Below are positions 34,172 through 43,920 of a stretch of 46,676 bases of DNA, in pieces. Position 1 is the first letter of the stretch; each line of letters begins with the position of its first letter. Made by a program: the position numbers and the translations under genes. Source of the stretch: an uncultured Nitrososphaerales archaeon (GTDB lineage: Archaea > Thermoproteota > Nitrososphaeria > Nitrososphaerales > Nitrosocaldaceae); the NCBI GenBank assembly GCA_938030895.1, contig CALHIV010000014.1, forward strand, positions 1 to 46,676. The letters run 5' to 3'. The notes under the pieces were generated by a model. The model had not been told where the DNA came from. It made no database searches and was given only the letters and a program-made list of their open reading frames with translations.

Positions 34172-35433
34172 ATGAAGATACCGTTTAGTAAACTAATAAT
34201 AATAACGGTGATAACGGTTGTAGTTGCTACAATGCTACTTATAGGCTATATTAGCACTCATGTATTTGGACAGTTTGGTGAACTGCGTCTTCCCAAGCCT
34301 GAAGAGATAACAGAGTATCACTGCTCTGGTAACCCTACACCATGTATAGATCACGGGGATACAGCATTCATGTATACAGCAGCACTAGTCATGATAATGA
34401 CCCCTGGAGGTGTTGGCTTCCTATACGGTGGCTTGACAAGGAGGAAGAACGCTGCTACGGTTATACTTCAGGCATTCCTAGTCTATGCTATAGTAAGCAT
34501 ACAATGGGTTATATGGGGTTACTCGCTTACATTTGGACCTGATGCTACTGGACATGGCTTCATAGGCTCATTTGATTGGGTAGGGCTCAACAACGTGCTA
34601 CACAATGCACCAGCAGATGTATATGCTCCAAGCATACCCCATATAGCATTTGTTATGTTCCAGTTGATGTTTGCAGCAATAACACCAGCGCTGGCAGTTG
34701 CAGGGTATGCAGATAGGGTAAAGATGAGCGTATTCATGATACATGTAGTGCTATGGAGTACATTCGTATATGACTTCGTTGGACACTGGAACTGGTCTTG
34801 GGAAGCCAAGGTACATCACTTGGCTGGTTGGCAAGTCTAGGCGCACTTTGCTGGAGGAACAGTTATACACATAACATCTGGCTTTGCTGGCCTAGCATCT
34901 GCAATGTATATTGGTAGGAGGATAGGCTATGGGAAGGTCCCATTCACTCCCCATTCAATACCATTCGTACTCCTTGGAGCAACACTTCTCTGGTTCGGTT
35001 GGTTTGGATTCAACCCTGGTAGTGCTGGGGCAGCTGGTGCACTTGAGAGCCAAGCATTCCAGAATACTAACGTTGCAACAGCAGTTGCAGCACTATGGTG
35101 GATGTTCCTGAGCTGGGCTCATACAGGGAAGACCAGTGCTGTTGGTGCTGCAAGTGGTGCTATAACAGGTTTAGTTGCTATAACACCAGCCTCAGGCTTT
35201 GTAGGTACATGGGCATCTATAATATAGGCTTTGCTGCAGGGACTGTATGCTTCTACTGCTTGCTTATAAAGAATAGAGGTAGGATAGATGATGCTCTGGA
35301 TACCTGGCCTATACACGGTATGGGCGGTGTTGTTGGTGCACTTCTAACAGGTACATTTGCTGAGAAGCGTATAAACCCACTAGGCGATGATGGTATATTC
35401 TTTGGCAACCCATGTATTATGCAGTATCCTTGA
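34172..35433 (+). pseudogene. amt: Amt/AmtB ammonium transporter, decayed
   Basis: A membrane channel for ammonium uptake, now broken. The first part is good Amt sequence: an export-type N-terminus, DTAFMYTAALVMIMTPGGVG, FLYGGLTRRKNAATV and SIPHIAFVMFQLMFAAITPA. Near 34805-34850 two compensating shifts and an in-frame TAG spoil the sequence: the conserved [10 protein letters not shown] is only readable in another frame. Then [15 protein letters not shown] and [20 protein letters not shown] continue up to a stop at 35227. A third shift leads to [14 protein letters not shown] and PIHGMGGVVGALLTGTF. The frame ends with GNPCIMQYP, about 80-100 residues short, so the last helices are lost. An intact copy may exist elsewhere. 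Confidence 0.85.
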
Positions 35434-35439
35434 TCTACA

Positions 35440-35715
35440 ATACATTATGAATGCATACTTACCATCTCCTCCCTTATACCTCTCTTTACCATCCATTACA
35501 TCAAGACTGTAATCTCTTCCACCGACTTCAACATATCTTATCTTTATCTCATCATCTGGTCACCATTTGATTGCCTTATCCCATGCCTCCTTTAGCCTCT
35601 TCTTATTGTCAAATAATAAAAGTATGCATGGGTATACATAACGAAAACTGTAACCTACACCTACGAATCCATCGAGCCATATAGGCTGAGAGCTGAGCAT
35701 GGTTATTATACAATA
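35440..35715 (-). pseudogene. Unrecognised gene fragment with in-frame stop
   Basis: On the minus strand the frame reads SSQPIWLDGFVGVGYSFRYV, then LFDNKKRLKEAWDKAIKW, an in-frame TGA, and PDDEIKIRYVEVGGRDYSLD. Both sides of the stop have protein-like composition. No family is recognised, and no start or natural end can be fixed. Confidence 0.4.
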
Positions 35716-36020
35716 GATGTGCTCGAGGTTACTATTAATTTTTGTGTCTCATTATGAGTCGTGCACAATTGAGTTAATTCATACAACAGAAGAATAATTG
35801 ATGAAGAAGCTGTTGCTTCATTACTTAAGGATGTTTAGAGGATGAGAGTAAAGGTTACGGTTTACGAAAGTCTAAAGGTTAAGATGCTGCATCTACAACC
35901 TTGGAGATATGTATTAAATAACCTACGAGTATTCTCCAATGCGTTGGTATAATGCAAGTTCTATTGATGAATATACAATGACATGTTAATTAACCTAGAA
36001 TATCGCTCTAGAGATTATGC
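35716..36020. other. Gene-poor stretch
   Basis: AT-rich sequence between the fragment and glycerate 2-kinase. Short plus-strand pieces such as RIIDEEAVASLLKDV look like coding remnants but cannot be joined. Nothing else is seen. Confidence 0.4.
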
Positions 36021-37397
36021 CTACATAACAAGCACGATAACCACATCGTTAAGATTCGTACCTGTTGGACCTGTGATTATGCTATCGCCAACTGCGTCGA
36101 AGAACCCTGCAGAGTTATTACATGCAAGGTAAGAGTCTAGATCCAAACCACTTGCAAGAGCGGATGAGAGTGTAACCTTATCTATTATTGCTCCTGCATT
36201 CATACTATTCCCATCTATCCCATCAGTACCAATTGCAAGCATAGCCCAATTCATGTTGCCTAGCATCTTTGCAGATATTAGTGTAGAGAGTGCAAGTTCC
36301 TGGTTCCTTCCTCCCCTTCCATCACCAGTTACCTTGACATGAGTCTCTCCTCCTACTATAATTGCTACTGGTTTAGAGAATGGTCTATCATATTCAGCAA
36401 CCTCATATGCTATAGATGCTATGAATGAGCCTATATCTCTAGCCTCGCCATGCATCTTCGTGCTCACTATCTTAGCATCTATGCCCTTTGTGGTAAAGTA
36501 CTCCTTGACCTTCATGCAAGCATATGTGTTATCTCCAACTAAGAAGTTTCTAACCCTCTTGAATATAGGGTTATCAGGCTTTGGTGTCTCCCTTATAATT
36601 CCTGCCACTCCATCCTCTATAACCTTCCTTACCCTCATGCTGACCCTATCCCATAGGTTGTACTTCTTGAGTACAAGCATAGCGTCCCTGAACGTTGTAC
36701 TATCCCCTACTGTTAGACCAGAGGCTATCGTATCAAGCCTATTGCATGGTACATCGGATACTATTATCGATACCATCTCTGCATCAAGCATCTCCACCAA
36801 TCTACCTCCTTTTACATGGGATAGATGCTTCCTAACAGCATTGATCTCATCTATCCTTGCACCAGCATTCAGGAGCAGTCTTGTAACCTCCTGTTTCTCC
36901 TCAAGCGTTATACCATATGGCTTAACTACAAGAGAAGAGCAGCCACCAGATATAAGGAAGAGTAGGAGATCATCCATTCCAGTATCCCTTGCAACCTCAA
37001 GCATCTTCTCTGTAGCCTCTAGACTTTCAATACTAGGGATTGGATGCGTACCTTTGAGCACGTCTATCCTTCCCTCTCCTATACTTTTATCACACTCAAC
37101 ATAATCTGGTACTACTATAACCCCAGATGTTATCCTATCTGCAAGAATCTCATCTATAGCATAGGCCATATCTAGTGCTGCCTTACCACAACCTATGACA
37201 TGTATAGATCTATATTTGCCAATATCTATGTGCTCATCGTTTATTACTAGAGAACCATCACTAGCAACCATAATAGCATGCCTTATCAGATCTCTAGCAT
37301 TACAGGATTCAAACATGTACTCTACAGCATCTAGTAGAATAGTCCTCTCCCTAACATTACCTCTGCTCAGCAGAGAATCCCTATTTTTTATATGCAT
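36021..37397 (-). CDS. Glycerate 2-kinase (MOFRL family)
   Basis: A 458-residue enzyme of the type II glycerate kinase family that phosphorylates glycerate to 2-phosphoglycerate, feeding lower glycolysis in non-phosphorylating Entner-Doudoroff or serine-linked pathways. Hallmarks are HVIGCGKAALDMA, KGTHPIPSIES, LLFLISGGCSSLV, NAVRKHLSHVKGGRL with the catalytic Lys/Arg, VSDVPCNRLDTIASG and, in the MOFRL domain, GGETHVKVTGDGRGGRNQEL and LAIGTDGIDGNS. Length and ends are normal. It is a single gene flanked by gene-poor DNA. No regulatory site is evident beyond an AT-rich upstream region. Confidence 0.93.
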   Translation of the reverse strand: MHIKNRDSLLSRGNVRERTILLDAVEYMFESCNARDLIRHAIMVASDGSLVINDEHIDIGKYRSIHVIGCGKAALDMAYAIDEILADRITSGVIVVPDYVECDKSIGEGRIDVLKGTHPIPSIESLEATEKMLEVARDTGMDDLLLFLISGGCSSLVVKPYGITLEEKQEVTRLLLNAGARIDEINAVRKHLSHVKGGRLVEMLDAEMVSIIVSDVPCNRLDTIASGLTVGDSTTFRDAMLVLKKYNLWDRVSMRVRKVIEDGVAGIIRETPKPDNPIFKRVRNFLVGDNTYACMKVKEYFTTKGIDAKIVSTKMHGEARDIGSFIASIAYEVAEYDRPFSKPVAIIVGGETHVKVTGDGRGGRNQELALSTLISAKMLGNMNWAMLAIGTDGIDGNSMNAGAIIDKVTLSSALASGLDLDSYLACNNSAGFFDAVGDSIITGPTGTNLNDVVIVLVM

Positions 37398-38040
37398 ACC
37401 ATCTAATATGATATTAGAGAAGACCCATTATCATAGTTATCTCTCGCTATTTGTAGTTACTAACAAGCCTAGCTGCTAGTAGTAAAAGATGAAGATGTAA
37501 AAATATAGTAATATCAATCTTCGTCATACTTGTGCTAATTATCTGCTATAATAGCAGTGCTTTGCCTTTATATATTTGCCTTTATATACAGCTTAAGCAT
37601 ACCTGTTCGTATAATCAAACAAGGGTTGAAGGTCTTGCTTAACCTACATATTACTGGCTTATCGTGAATATATGCAGGGATCAACCCACATAGTTATGAT
37701 ATAGATATCAGATATAGATAAATCAGGGTGTATGTTGGTATACTGAAGTGCAAGCCATATAAGTTTAATATAGTTCGATGGCTATACTGATATGAATATT
37801 AATCATATATGAACTAGGATGAGGATATTATTACATTTATGAGAAGGTTAACAATATAAAGCCAATTATAGGATATACCATGAGATTTATAGCAAGTATA
37901 TTAAGATAGGGTAGATAAGGCCAAAACGTTAGGATTAGAATGTATATGGATACATTGGTAGGATTAATAATAATCATCTAGAGGATCATAATTCATAATA
38001 AAAATAAGTGGGTGAAGTTCGAAGACTAGTTAGGTTATAT
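37398..38040. other. Intergenic region without gene
   Basis: About 640 AT-rich bases without a convincing frame in either direction. A 12-base duplication (tttatatatttgcc / tttatatacagc area near 37565-37592) is the only local feature. Confidence 0.5.
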
Positions 38041-38674
38041 AGCCTAACTAGATACCCATTCTCCACCATCTATCCTGTAGAATATCTTTGCTACTCCACA
38101 ACCATCATCAGTAGCAGTTATGGTTATAACACCACTATCTGTTAGTGTAGCACCATCCTCTATGTTTATACTTACGCTTGGCGGAGTATTATCTAGTGCT
38201 GCTGTTATACTCTTAACACTACCAAATCTATTGCAAGAGAGCCCTGTAGAATACTGTGTATGAACCATCTTGGAGCGTTGTTGGGAGATTGAATGTCACA
38301 CTATTACCTGTAGAGGTTATCCATGCTGTATCCGATGGACTGCTACCAGCAGGCACTATTTGGTATTGTACTTTAAGTGAGTTGTATGGTGTACTCACAG
38401 TTATTGGTGTTGCTGAGGATATGAACATTGTACCATCCCTAACCACTGTAGGGTTACCTAACTCTATGGAGACGGCATCAAGGGAGATCCTTATAATTAT
38501 AAACCTCATAAACCTTACGCTGCCCCTTGCACTAAGCATATATGTAGCATAGAACTCAACAGTATGTTCTCCCTCGCTTACGCCTCCAGCAGGTATGTTG
38601 AGGCTATTATTGCTTGACATAGTATTATGATTGTTATTGCTGTATTGAAGAATAAAGTATGAAAAGTAACACAC
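38041..38674 (-). pseudogene. Fragment of a surface protein with OmpL47/Ig-like repeats
   Basis: Two frames join. The upstream one (38228-38674) reads NIPAGGVSEGEHTVEFYATY, then beta-rich text with SSATPITVSTPYNSLKVQYQ and DGSYTVFYRAL. The downstream one (38044-38268) reads LDNTPPSVSINIEDGATLTD and GVITITATDDGCGVAKIFYR. The motif TATDDGxGVAKIxYRIDGGEW is typical of OmpL47-type Ig-like repeats found in large archaeal and bacterial surface proteins. The frame stops right after GGEWVSS, in the middle of a domain, and a shift lies near 38270. Thus it is a truncated, frameshifted remnant without signal peptide or anchor. Confidence 0.65.
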
Positions 38675-38724
38675 ACAAGGCTTAATAATAAATATAGGTA
38701 AATCTAGAAGAGGTAAGTATAGTA

Positions 38725-39663
38725 ATGACTGAACAAGTGGGGTATAAACAAGATAGACAGGATCAAAGTAATGATAAACACTCTAGTCCACATATAATAA
38801 GGATTAATAGGCATGAGAGGAAGAGGCTTGTATTTGCGCTACCCCTGCTTGCAGTAGGGGGTATAGCATTACTCTTCTCCTACATATATAGTTCGTTGAT
38901 CCTTACGTTCATAGGCCTTGGGCTAACATTCTGGGGCTCAGTGTTATACTACATAACCTCATCACGCTATTATCCTGCTGATCTATTTAGGGTAGTGGTA
39001 GAGGTATATAGTGAGAGCATGAGTACTATACTATCAAGGCTTGGCTACAGCATCAAGAACACAGCAACAGTACTCTTCTACCCAAGGCAGCTCAGGCTTG
39101 GAGGCTTGACGCAAGGCTACATCTTCGTATACAAGGATGGCATAGGACCAAAAGAGAACACTATTCAACTTCAATACCTTGAGGGGTGGGATGGAGATAG
39201 CAGTAGCAAGGGTATGGATATACATGGCAGAGGTGCAGCAATCCCGATATCATCTACACCTCCACCAGATGCAGATAAGCACTCAGGTGTGCTTATAAAA
39301 GCGCCAGCGCAAGGCTTGATAGACCTCTTTGAGAGTAGGCTCGATACCAACTTTGCATTAATGAGTATAGATGAGTTGAGCATGAGCATAGAGAGGCTAT
39401 TCTTGGAGGAGTTTATGCTTGCAGATAGTGTTGAGATAAGCATGGATGATGATAATAATTATATAGTGAGGGCTACTCTGAGGGGCAAGGACGCTGCAAG
39501 TATATGCTCTAGTATGCATTCTATAAGTACAGCGCTATGCCCTATCTGCTCAAGTATAGCATTGGCGATAAGCAAGAGCACAGGCAAGGCAGTCATGGTT
39601 AAGGAGAGCAGTGTTGGTAAGAGGAGGGTTGATACCGTGTATTCTTTGCTAGAGATGGTGTAG
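38725..39663 (+). CDS. Membrane protein, first gene of a five-gene surface/membrane cluster
   Basis: A 312-residue protein. After a hydrophilic N-terminus (about 35 residues) come two close transmembrane helices (LVFALPLLAVGGIALLFSYI and LILTFIGLGLTFWGSVLYYI). A large C-terminal domain of strands and helices follows, containing FYPRQLRLGGLTQGYIFVYK and APAQGLIDLFESRLDTN. The domain has no known catalytic motif. Cysteines in SICSSMHSISTALCPICSS are near the end. It is followed closely by four more membrane-associated genes on the same strand with gaps of 0-16 bases or overlaps, so they form an operon. I do not recognise the family. Confidence 0.65.
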   Translation: MTEQVGYKQDRQDQSNDKHSSPHIIRINRHERKRLVFALPLLAVGGIALLFSYIYSSLILTFIGLGLTFWGSVLYYITSSRYYPADLFRVVVEVYSESMSTILSRLGYSIKNTATVLFYPRQLRLGGLTQGYIFVYKDGIGPKENTIQLQYLEGWDGDSSSKGMDIHGRGAAIPISSTPPPDADKHSGVLIKAPAQGLIDLFESRLDTNFALMSIDELSMSIERLFLEEFMLADSVEISMDDDNNYIVRATLRGKDAASICSSMHSISTALCPICSSIALAISKSTGKAVMVKESSVGKRRVDTVYSLLEMV

Positions 39664-39679
39664 AGGTGCTTATAGAAGG

Positions 39680-39889
39680 ATGTACTCATTTGCATTCAAT
39701 CTCTGGGATATAGGTTTATGGCTTGCTATATCCTCAATAATACTGCTAGTAACATCTGAACTGCTTGCACCATATTATGGTAGGATAAAGATGGTGATAG
39801 ATGTGAAGAGGCTTAGGATAATTGCAATAGGCTCTGGTCTAGCATTCCTTGTTATAGCAGCAGTAAGGATATCTACAGTAATAGGGTGA
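39680..39889 (+). CDS. Small two-helix membrane protein
   Basis: A 69-residue protein with two transmembrane helices (near 10-30 and 46-66) separated by a short basic/Tyr loop (YYGRIKMVIDVKRLR). Sixteen bases separate it from the previous stop, and eight bases later the next gene starts. It probably acts as a subunit or assembly partner of the membrane cluster. No family is recognised. Confidence 0.6.
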   Translation: MYSFAFNLWDIGLWLAISSIILLVTSELLAPYYGRIKMVIDVKRLRIIAIGSGLAFLVIAAVRISTVIG

Positions 39890-39896
39890 TGTAGAG

Positions 39897-40439
39897 ATGG
39901 TTAGCGTAGAAAGAACTATTAGGAATAAGAGGATATATTTCAATTACTGCTGCTTAACATTGCCTACTCTACTGTTACTTGCCATTCAGATCCAGCAGCA
40001 ACAACACCATCTAACATATGAAATAATTCCTACTGTGTATGCAATAGAAGTGGATGATTTGGTACATCAAGCACTAGTTAGTATAAAGGAGGCAGATTCT
40101 GTTGGCGTAGATACCTCACACCTTGTCACTAAACTTAACGATGCGCTCAACATTATAAGAGATGTAGAGCGTGATGATGGCTCAGAATCATGCACTGACA
40201 GGGATGAGTGTATTGCAACTGCTGCTGGTATGCTCAACTCAATAGTGGATGAGGCTAAAAGACTGCATAGACAGAAGGTGAAGGAGGATGCAGATAGGTT
40301 CTATATTAACATGCTTGTTTATGCGCCAATGGGCGCTCTTATATCATCCATAACCTTAGTTCTATTATACACTAACCTGAAGGGTTACATGCATACAAAG
40401 TTGATGGAGATGGATGTGAAGGAGGTTAAGGAGGAGTGA
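39897..40439 (+). CDS. Exported helical protein with C-terminal anchor
   Basis: A 180-residue protein with an N-terminal signal-like hydrophobic segment (LTLPTLLLLAIQIQQQQ). An extracytoplasmic helical domain follows, rich in acidic residues (VDDLVHQALVSIKEADSVGV, then SESCTDRDECIATAAGMLN with two cysteines). A membrane helix near 143-163 (NMLVYAPMGALISSITLVLL) leads to a short Lys/Glu cytoplasmic tail. The domain resembles helical bundle parts of DUF1616-linked proteins. The stop TGA at 40437-40439 directly abuts the next start, indicating translational coupling. Confidence 0.65.
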   Translation: MVSVERTIRNKRIYFNYCCLTLPTLLLLAIQIQQQQHHLTYEIIPTVYAIEVDDLVHQALVSIKEADSVGVDTSHLVTKLNDALNIIRDVERDDGSESCTDRDECIATAAGMLNSIVDEAKRLHRQKVKEDADRFYINMLVYAPMGALISSITLVLLYTNLKGYMHTKLMEMDVKEVKEE

Positions 40440-41114
40440 GTGTGGATGGGTATAGACATGCAGGATAAGTCTGGTCTAGAGTCATACATACTAAGACCTC
40501 TCAGATCCAGAGAGTTCCTTATCATCCTTGCCGTACTTGTAGCTATAAGCATGAGCGTAGCATATGTTGTATCCGTACCTAGAGATTACGAGAGGTTCAT
40601 GAGCCTTAGCACCCTAGGTAAAGGGATGATGGCATCCGATTATTATCCTTCAAATACACCAGATATAAGCAGCGGGGATAAGATCCTCTGGCATATTCAG
40701 GTATACAACAGGATGGGAAGTGCAGAGTATATAGCCATAAGGGTTAAGTTGCTCAATGCTGAGATGCCTATACCAGATGATAATACACATGATCCAAGTC
40801 CATTACAGCACATATATGAGGTTAGGCAGGTAGTAGCAAATGATTCAACCATAACCATACCATTAGAGTGGAGCATAGCAACTGTAGCAAGGGAGAGTGG
40901 TGAGGATGGGAGTATGTACGTTACTGTGAAGGAGTTGGTAATAAACGGGGAGAGGGTAAGCGCTGATGTGAAGAGCAAAGATGGTAAGAACTTTAGACTC
41001 ATAATGGAGTTATGGAGGTACAACCCAGCTAGCAAGGTATTCGAGTTCTCATGGCTCGATAGAATGAATGAGAGGAGGAGTGCGTGGAATCAGATATGGT
41101 TCAACGTAAAGTAG
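40440..41114 (+). CDS. DUF1616 C-terminal-like exported domain protein
   Basis: A 224-residue protein with one N-terminal membrane helix (FLIILAVLVAISMSVAYVVS) and a beta-rich outside domain. The domain order YERFMSLSTLGKGMMASDYY, then GDKILWHIQVYNRMGSAEYI and TITIPLEWSI, matches the C-terminal extracytoplasmic part of DUF1616 proteins, an Ig-like fold. The start is a GTG immediately after the previous stop; the ATG two codons later is an alternative. In typical DUF1616 proteins this domain is fused to the helices encoded by the next gene, so here the family is split and inverted in order. Confidence 0.7.
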   Translation: MWMGIDMQDKSGLESYILRPLRSREFLIILAVLVAISMSVAYVVSVPRDYERFMSLSTLGKGMMASDYYPSNTPDISSGDKILWHIQVYNRMGSAEYIAIRVKLLNAEMPIPDDNTHDPSPLQHIYEVRQVVANDSTITIPLEWSIATVARESGEDGSMYVTVKELVINGERVSADVKSKDGKNFRLIMELWRYNPASKVFEFSWLDRMNERRSAWNQIWFNVK

Positions 41115-41806
41115 AGGAAAAGGTAAAGGTAAGCAATGATAAGTATAAGAGCAAGAGTATAGAGCAGATACTCAAGATAGAGGATAGGGATGAGATGCTT
41201 GAACAGCTAGTGCTATATGCTGTTAGGAGTAACTGTAGCAAGGTCAAGGATATTGTGAATATGCTAATGGAGAGTGATATAGCAAAGTTAATGAGTTCAT
41301 CCAAAAATAGTATAAATATCGATGATATTCTGGATGCTGTTAAGAGGCTTGCGCGCAAGAAGACTATAATACTCTACAACTCAAGCATAGTATCATTCAA
41401 GGATTACATAAAGAACATGTATCTTAGTATGACGCTCTGGATAACTGCTATAGTAACTGCTGTAACCATCTTGACCATATACATACTCCCAGATACGATA
41501 CCATGGAGTATTGTAAGGATAGTGGTAGGGGGAGCATTCGTACTCTTCATCCCTGGATATACACTTGTACAACTGCTCTTCCCTAGCAGAGAGATGGATA
41601 TTATAGAAAGGATTGCCTTGAGTATAGGCCTGAGTCTTGCAGTTGTTCCCTTAACAGGGTTCCTGTTGAACTACAGTCCATGGGGTATAATGCTAGATCC
41701 AATAGTCATATCAATCAGTATTTTAAGCATAGCACTAGCTACAACGGGTGTATATAGAATGTATGTAATGAATGTTAAGATGGTGAAGGGGGAGGATGAA
41801 GATTAA
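41084..41806 (+). CDS. DUF1616 N-terminal membrane domain protein
   Basis: A 240-residue protein whose start overlaps the previous gene by 31 bases (the ATG at 41096 would shorten the overlap). The N-terminal 120 residues are soluble and helical (IEQILKIEDRDEMLEQLVLY and VKDIVNMLMESDIAKLM, a winged-helix-like pattern). Four transmembrane helices follow. Helix 2 has IVVGGAFVLFIPGYTLVQLL followed by FPSREMDIIERIALSIGLSL, the hallmark of the DUF1616 family. Members are linked to surface or polysaccharide gene clusters in archaea, but their biochemical role is unknown. It is the last gene of the five-gene operon. Confidence 0.78.
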   Translation: MESDMVQRKVEEKVKVSNDKYKSKSIEQILKIEDRDEMLEQLVLYAVRSNCSKVKDIVNMLMESDIAKLMSSSKNSINIDDILDAVKRLARKKTIILYNSSIVSFKDYIKNMYLSMTLWITAIVTAVTILTIYILPDTIPWSIVRIVVGGAFVLFIPGYTLVQLLFPSREMDIIERIALSIGLSLAVVPLTGFLLNYSPWGIMLDPIVISISILSIALATTGVYRMYVMNVKMVKGEDED

Positions 41807-42114
41807 AGGAGCAGGATTAAAGGAGCGAAAGAGTTGTATAAATATGCAGTCTCATAAGATTAGACTATCAAACTTTGCACTTGCTTCATCTTGAGGAACG
41901 AGAACCCTCATACATAATTAGAATTAGATAAAGAACAAAGAAGATTAGAACATGCTCCTTCTTGACGATACTTTAGTATAGTAAGAAGAGAAGAGAAGAG
42001 AAAATGATAATTAAAAAAGATCAAGGTTTCTAGATTAGATATCTACAAGTCCCATAGATCTAATAACTATTATAATATAACCGCAATATCCTAATTTTTG
42101 CATCAGCTAATCAG
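41807..42114. other. Gene-poor stretch after the membrane operon
   Basis: About 300 AT-rich bases with agaagag repeats near 41985-42001 and no frame of note. It separates the operon from the decayed region to the right. Confidence 0.45.
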
Positions 42115-43331
42115 ATCCTTTATATCACCCATGGTAAATATACCTGCCTCATCCTCAAGAAACTCACAACAGTGCTCTTGTCTAAAGAGTCTTCCTTTAA
42201 CCTTCTTCTGCACTTCTGTGTAATGTTCATCAAACAGTAGGTTTAGGGCAACTGTGTAAGGTAGTGTAACTGCATGGTAACCATTCTTCCCTTCTAGAGC
42301 ATCTCTATATATCTAATAGAATGCCCCTACTCTTCTAGGCTTAGACTATGTATGGATTGGTCTTGGCTATGTAACGCTCAATAGCCTCTCTTACCCTATT
42401 ATGGTTATAAACTCCCTGTTAACCTCATCTATGCTTAGCACTCTAACGAGTGCTATGTTCCTCACTCTACATGACGGTGCTGGCATACTATACACAATAA
42501 CCCCAATAACCTCTCCTTGAAGCGTTGCGATGAACACATGCCTTATACCGTATGGTCTATTACCTCTGTAATGGTACTCCTCGAGCCTATACCAATCATC
42601 TATACAACCCTTCTCTATCCTTACATGCTTTAGGAGTGAACACATGCGTTGAGTACTCATCGCCCCCTGAACTATGATTACTCTTACTGGTATACTCTAT
42701 CTTATACTTGATCCATAACCCTTACTTATAAGTACATCTGGCATGAGATCATCAAGGTCATCATGTGCAGTAGCAACCAGTAATGTCTTCCTACCTGCTC
42801 TTATAACCTTCTGGAGCATATACGCTACAACCTTTGCAGTATCTCTATCCAGCATAGAAGAGAACTCATCGAATACAAGGACGCCTTTCTCATTAGATGA
42901 GTGGGCAAGGGCTTTAGCTATCCTATATCTATACTTCTGACCATCGCTCAACTCCCTACGTCAGAGAATAGATATGCATCGTTGAGTCCAACTCTACTGA
43001 GTAGTTGAATTGCTTCATCAGTGCTTGAGCCTATGCTATCTACAAGTACTTCATCATCATCTATCTTAACCTCATCTGCAAGTAATATATCGCCGAGTAC
43101 GCCTTTCTGTCTTGCAGTACATTCTGTTAGTCTTTTAAGAAGTATCGATTTACCAGAACCGGACTCTCCGATTATATACACAATATCTCCAGGTTTTATA
43201 TCAATATCCACATTATTCAATACCTTGAATACCCTTGTATCTAGAGCAATTCCAAAGGCCTGGGCTACATCTATTGCTATTTCTGTAACAGGGTATCCCT
43301 GCTCAAATGCAACATCTAGGGAGAATAACAT
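42110..43331 (-). pseudogene. ABC-ATPase fused to GNAT acetyltransferase (COG2401 type), decayed
   Basis: Four frame pieces on the minus strand restore one gene. The ATPase has VDIDIKPGDIVYIIGESGSG with the Walker A lysine at 43331-42948. After a shift, LSDGQKYRYRIAKALAHS (signature), VLVFDEFSSMLDRDTAK (Walker B) and VATAHDDLDDL follow at 42951-42697. Then comes an acetyltransferase-like domain, HVFIATLQGEVIGVIVYSMP, at 42660-42391, and after more stops a C-terminal tail, NGYHAVTLPYTVALNLLFDE and FRQEHCCEFLEDEAG, ending near 42110. The order ATPase then acetyltransferase matches COG2401 proteins. At least three frameshifts or stops disable it. The original role is unknown; these fusions are often found with mobile DNA. 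Confidence 0.7.
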
Positions 43332-43429
43332 AGTATAGTAATAAGCATGGTAGCAAATAATTTAATAATATATAAAAATTAAATTCCCTTCTGTGATTTA
43401 TTTATATTGAGACGGTATAGGCATAGTTA

Positions 43430-43920
43430 TCATTCTTCTTCCTGCTTCTTCCTTTTGTATAACGCTATGGCATAAGGGAGTATATCTATCTCTTCCCCTG
43501 CCTTGATATCCCTATCAACCTTTATGTACATGCTCGGTAAATACTCTATACTCCTATCTCTTACTATCTTACACACTTTGCTGATATACCAAATATCTTC
43601 GCTATATGCCTGTAAGAGTATGAGAGCGAGAGCAAATGTATGCATACCTGTTGTACCTCTCTTATGTATGACCTCATATCCAGGTCCTTCTTACTCTTGA
43701 TCTCATCAAGTACTGAGCGTATAGCCTTGATGCTCTCATTCATCTCTGCTATACATGACCTAACCTCATCTTCTTGCTCAAGTTGCTTAATCAGTGCAGG
43801 ATTGTTCCTTAACTTACCTGTAAGGTCCTTGACCATAGACAATATATCCTCTATAGTTATCTGGGCAACAGCCATAGTCCAGAATACGCCCTTGTTACCA
43901 CCACTGCCACCATCCCTCAT
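43430..43920 (-). pseudogene. Helix-turn-helix protein split by a frameshift
   Basis: Two frames make one protein of about 160 residues. The first (43920-43564) is helical with TIEDILSMVKDLTGKLRNNP, then IREVQQVCIHLLSLSYSYRH leading into the helix-turn-helix HIAKIFGISAKC. The second (43645-43430) continues with KIVRDRSIEYLPSMYIKV and ends KRKKQEEE. The lesion is a single-base shift within the recognition helix. The start overlaps the stop of the upstream gene by four bases (ATGA), so the two were translationally coupled. Likely a DNA-binding protein of a plasmid or integrated element. Confidence 0.6.
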
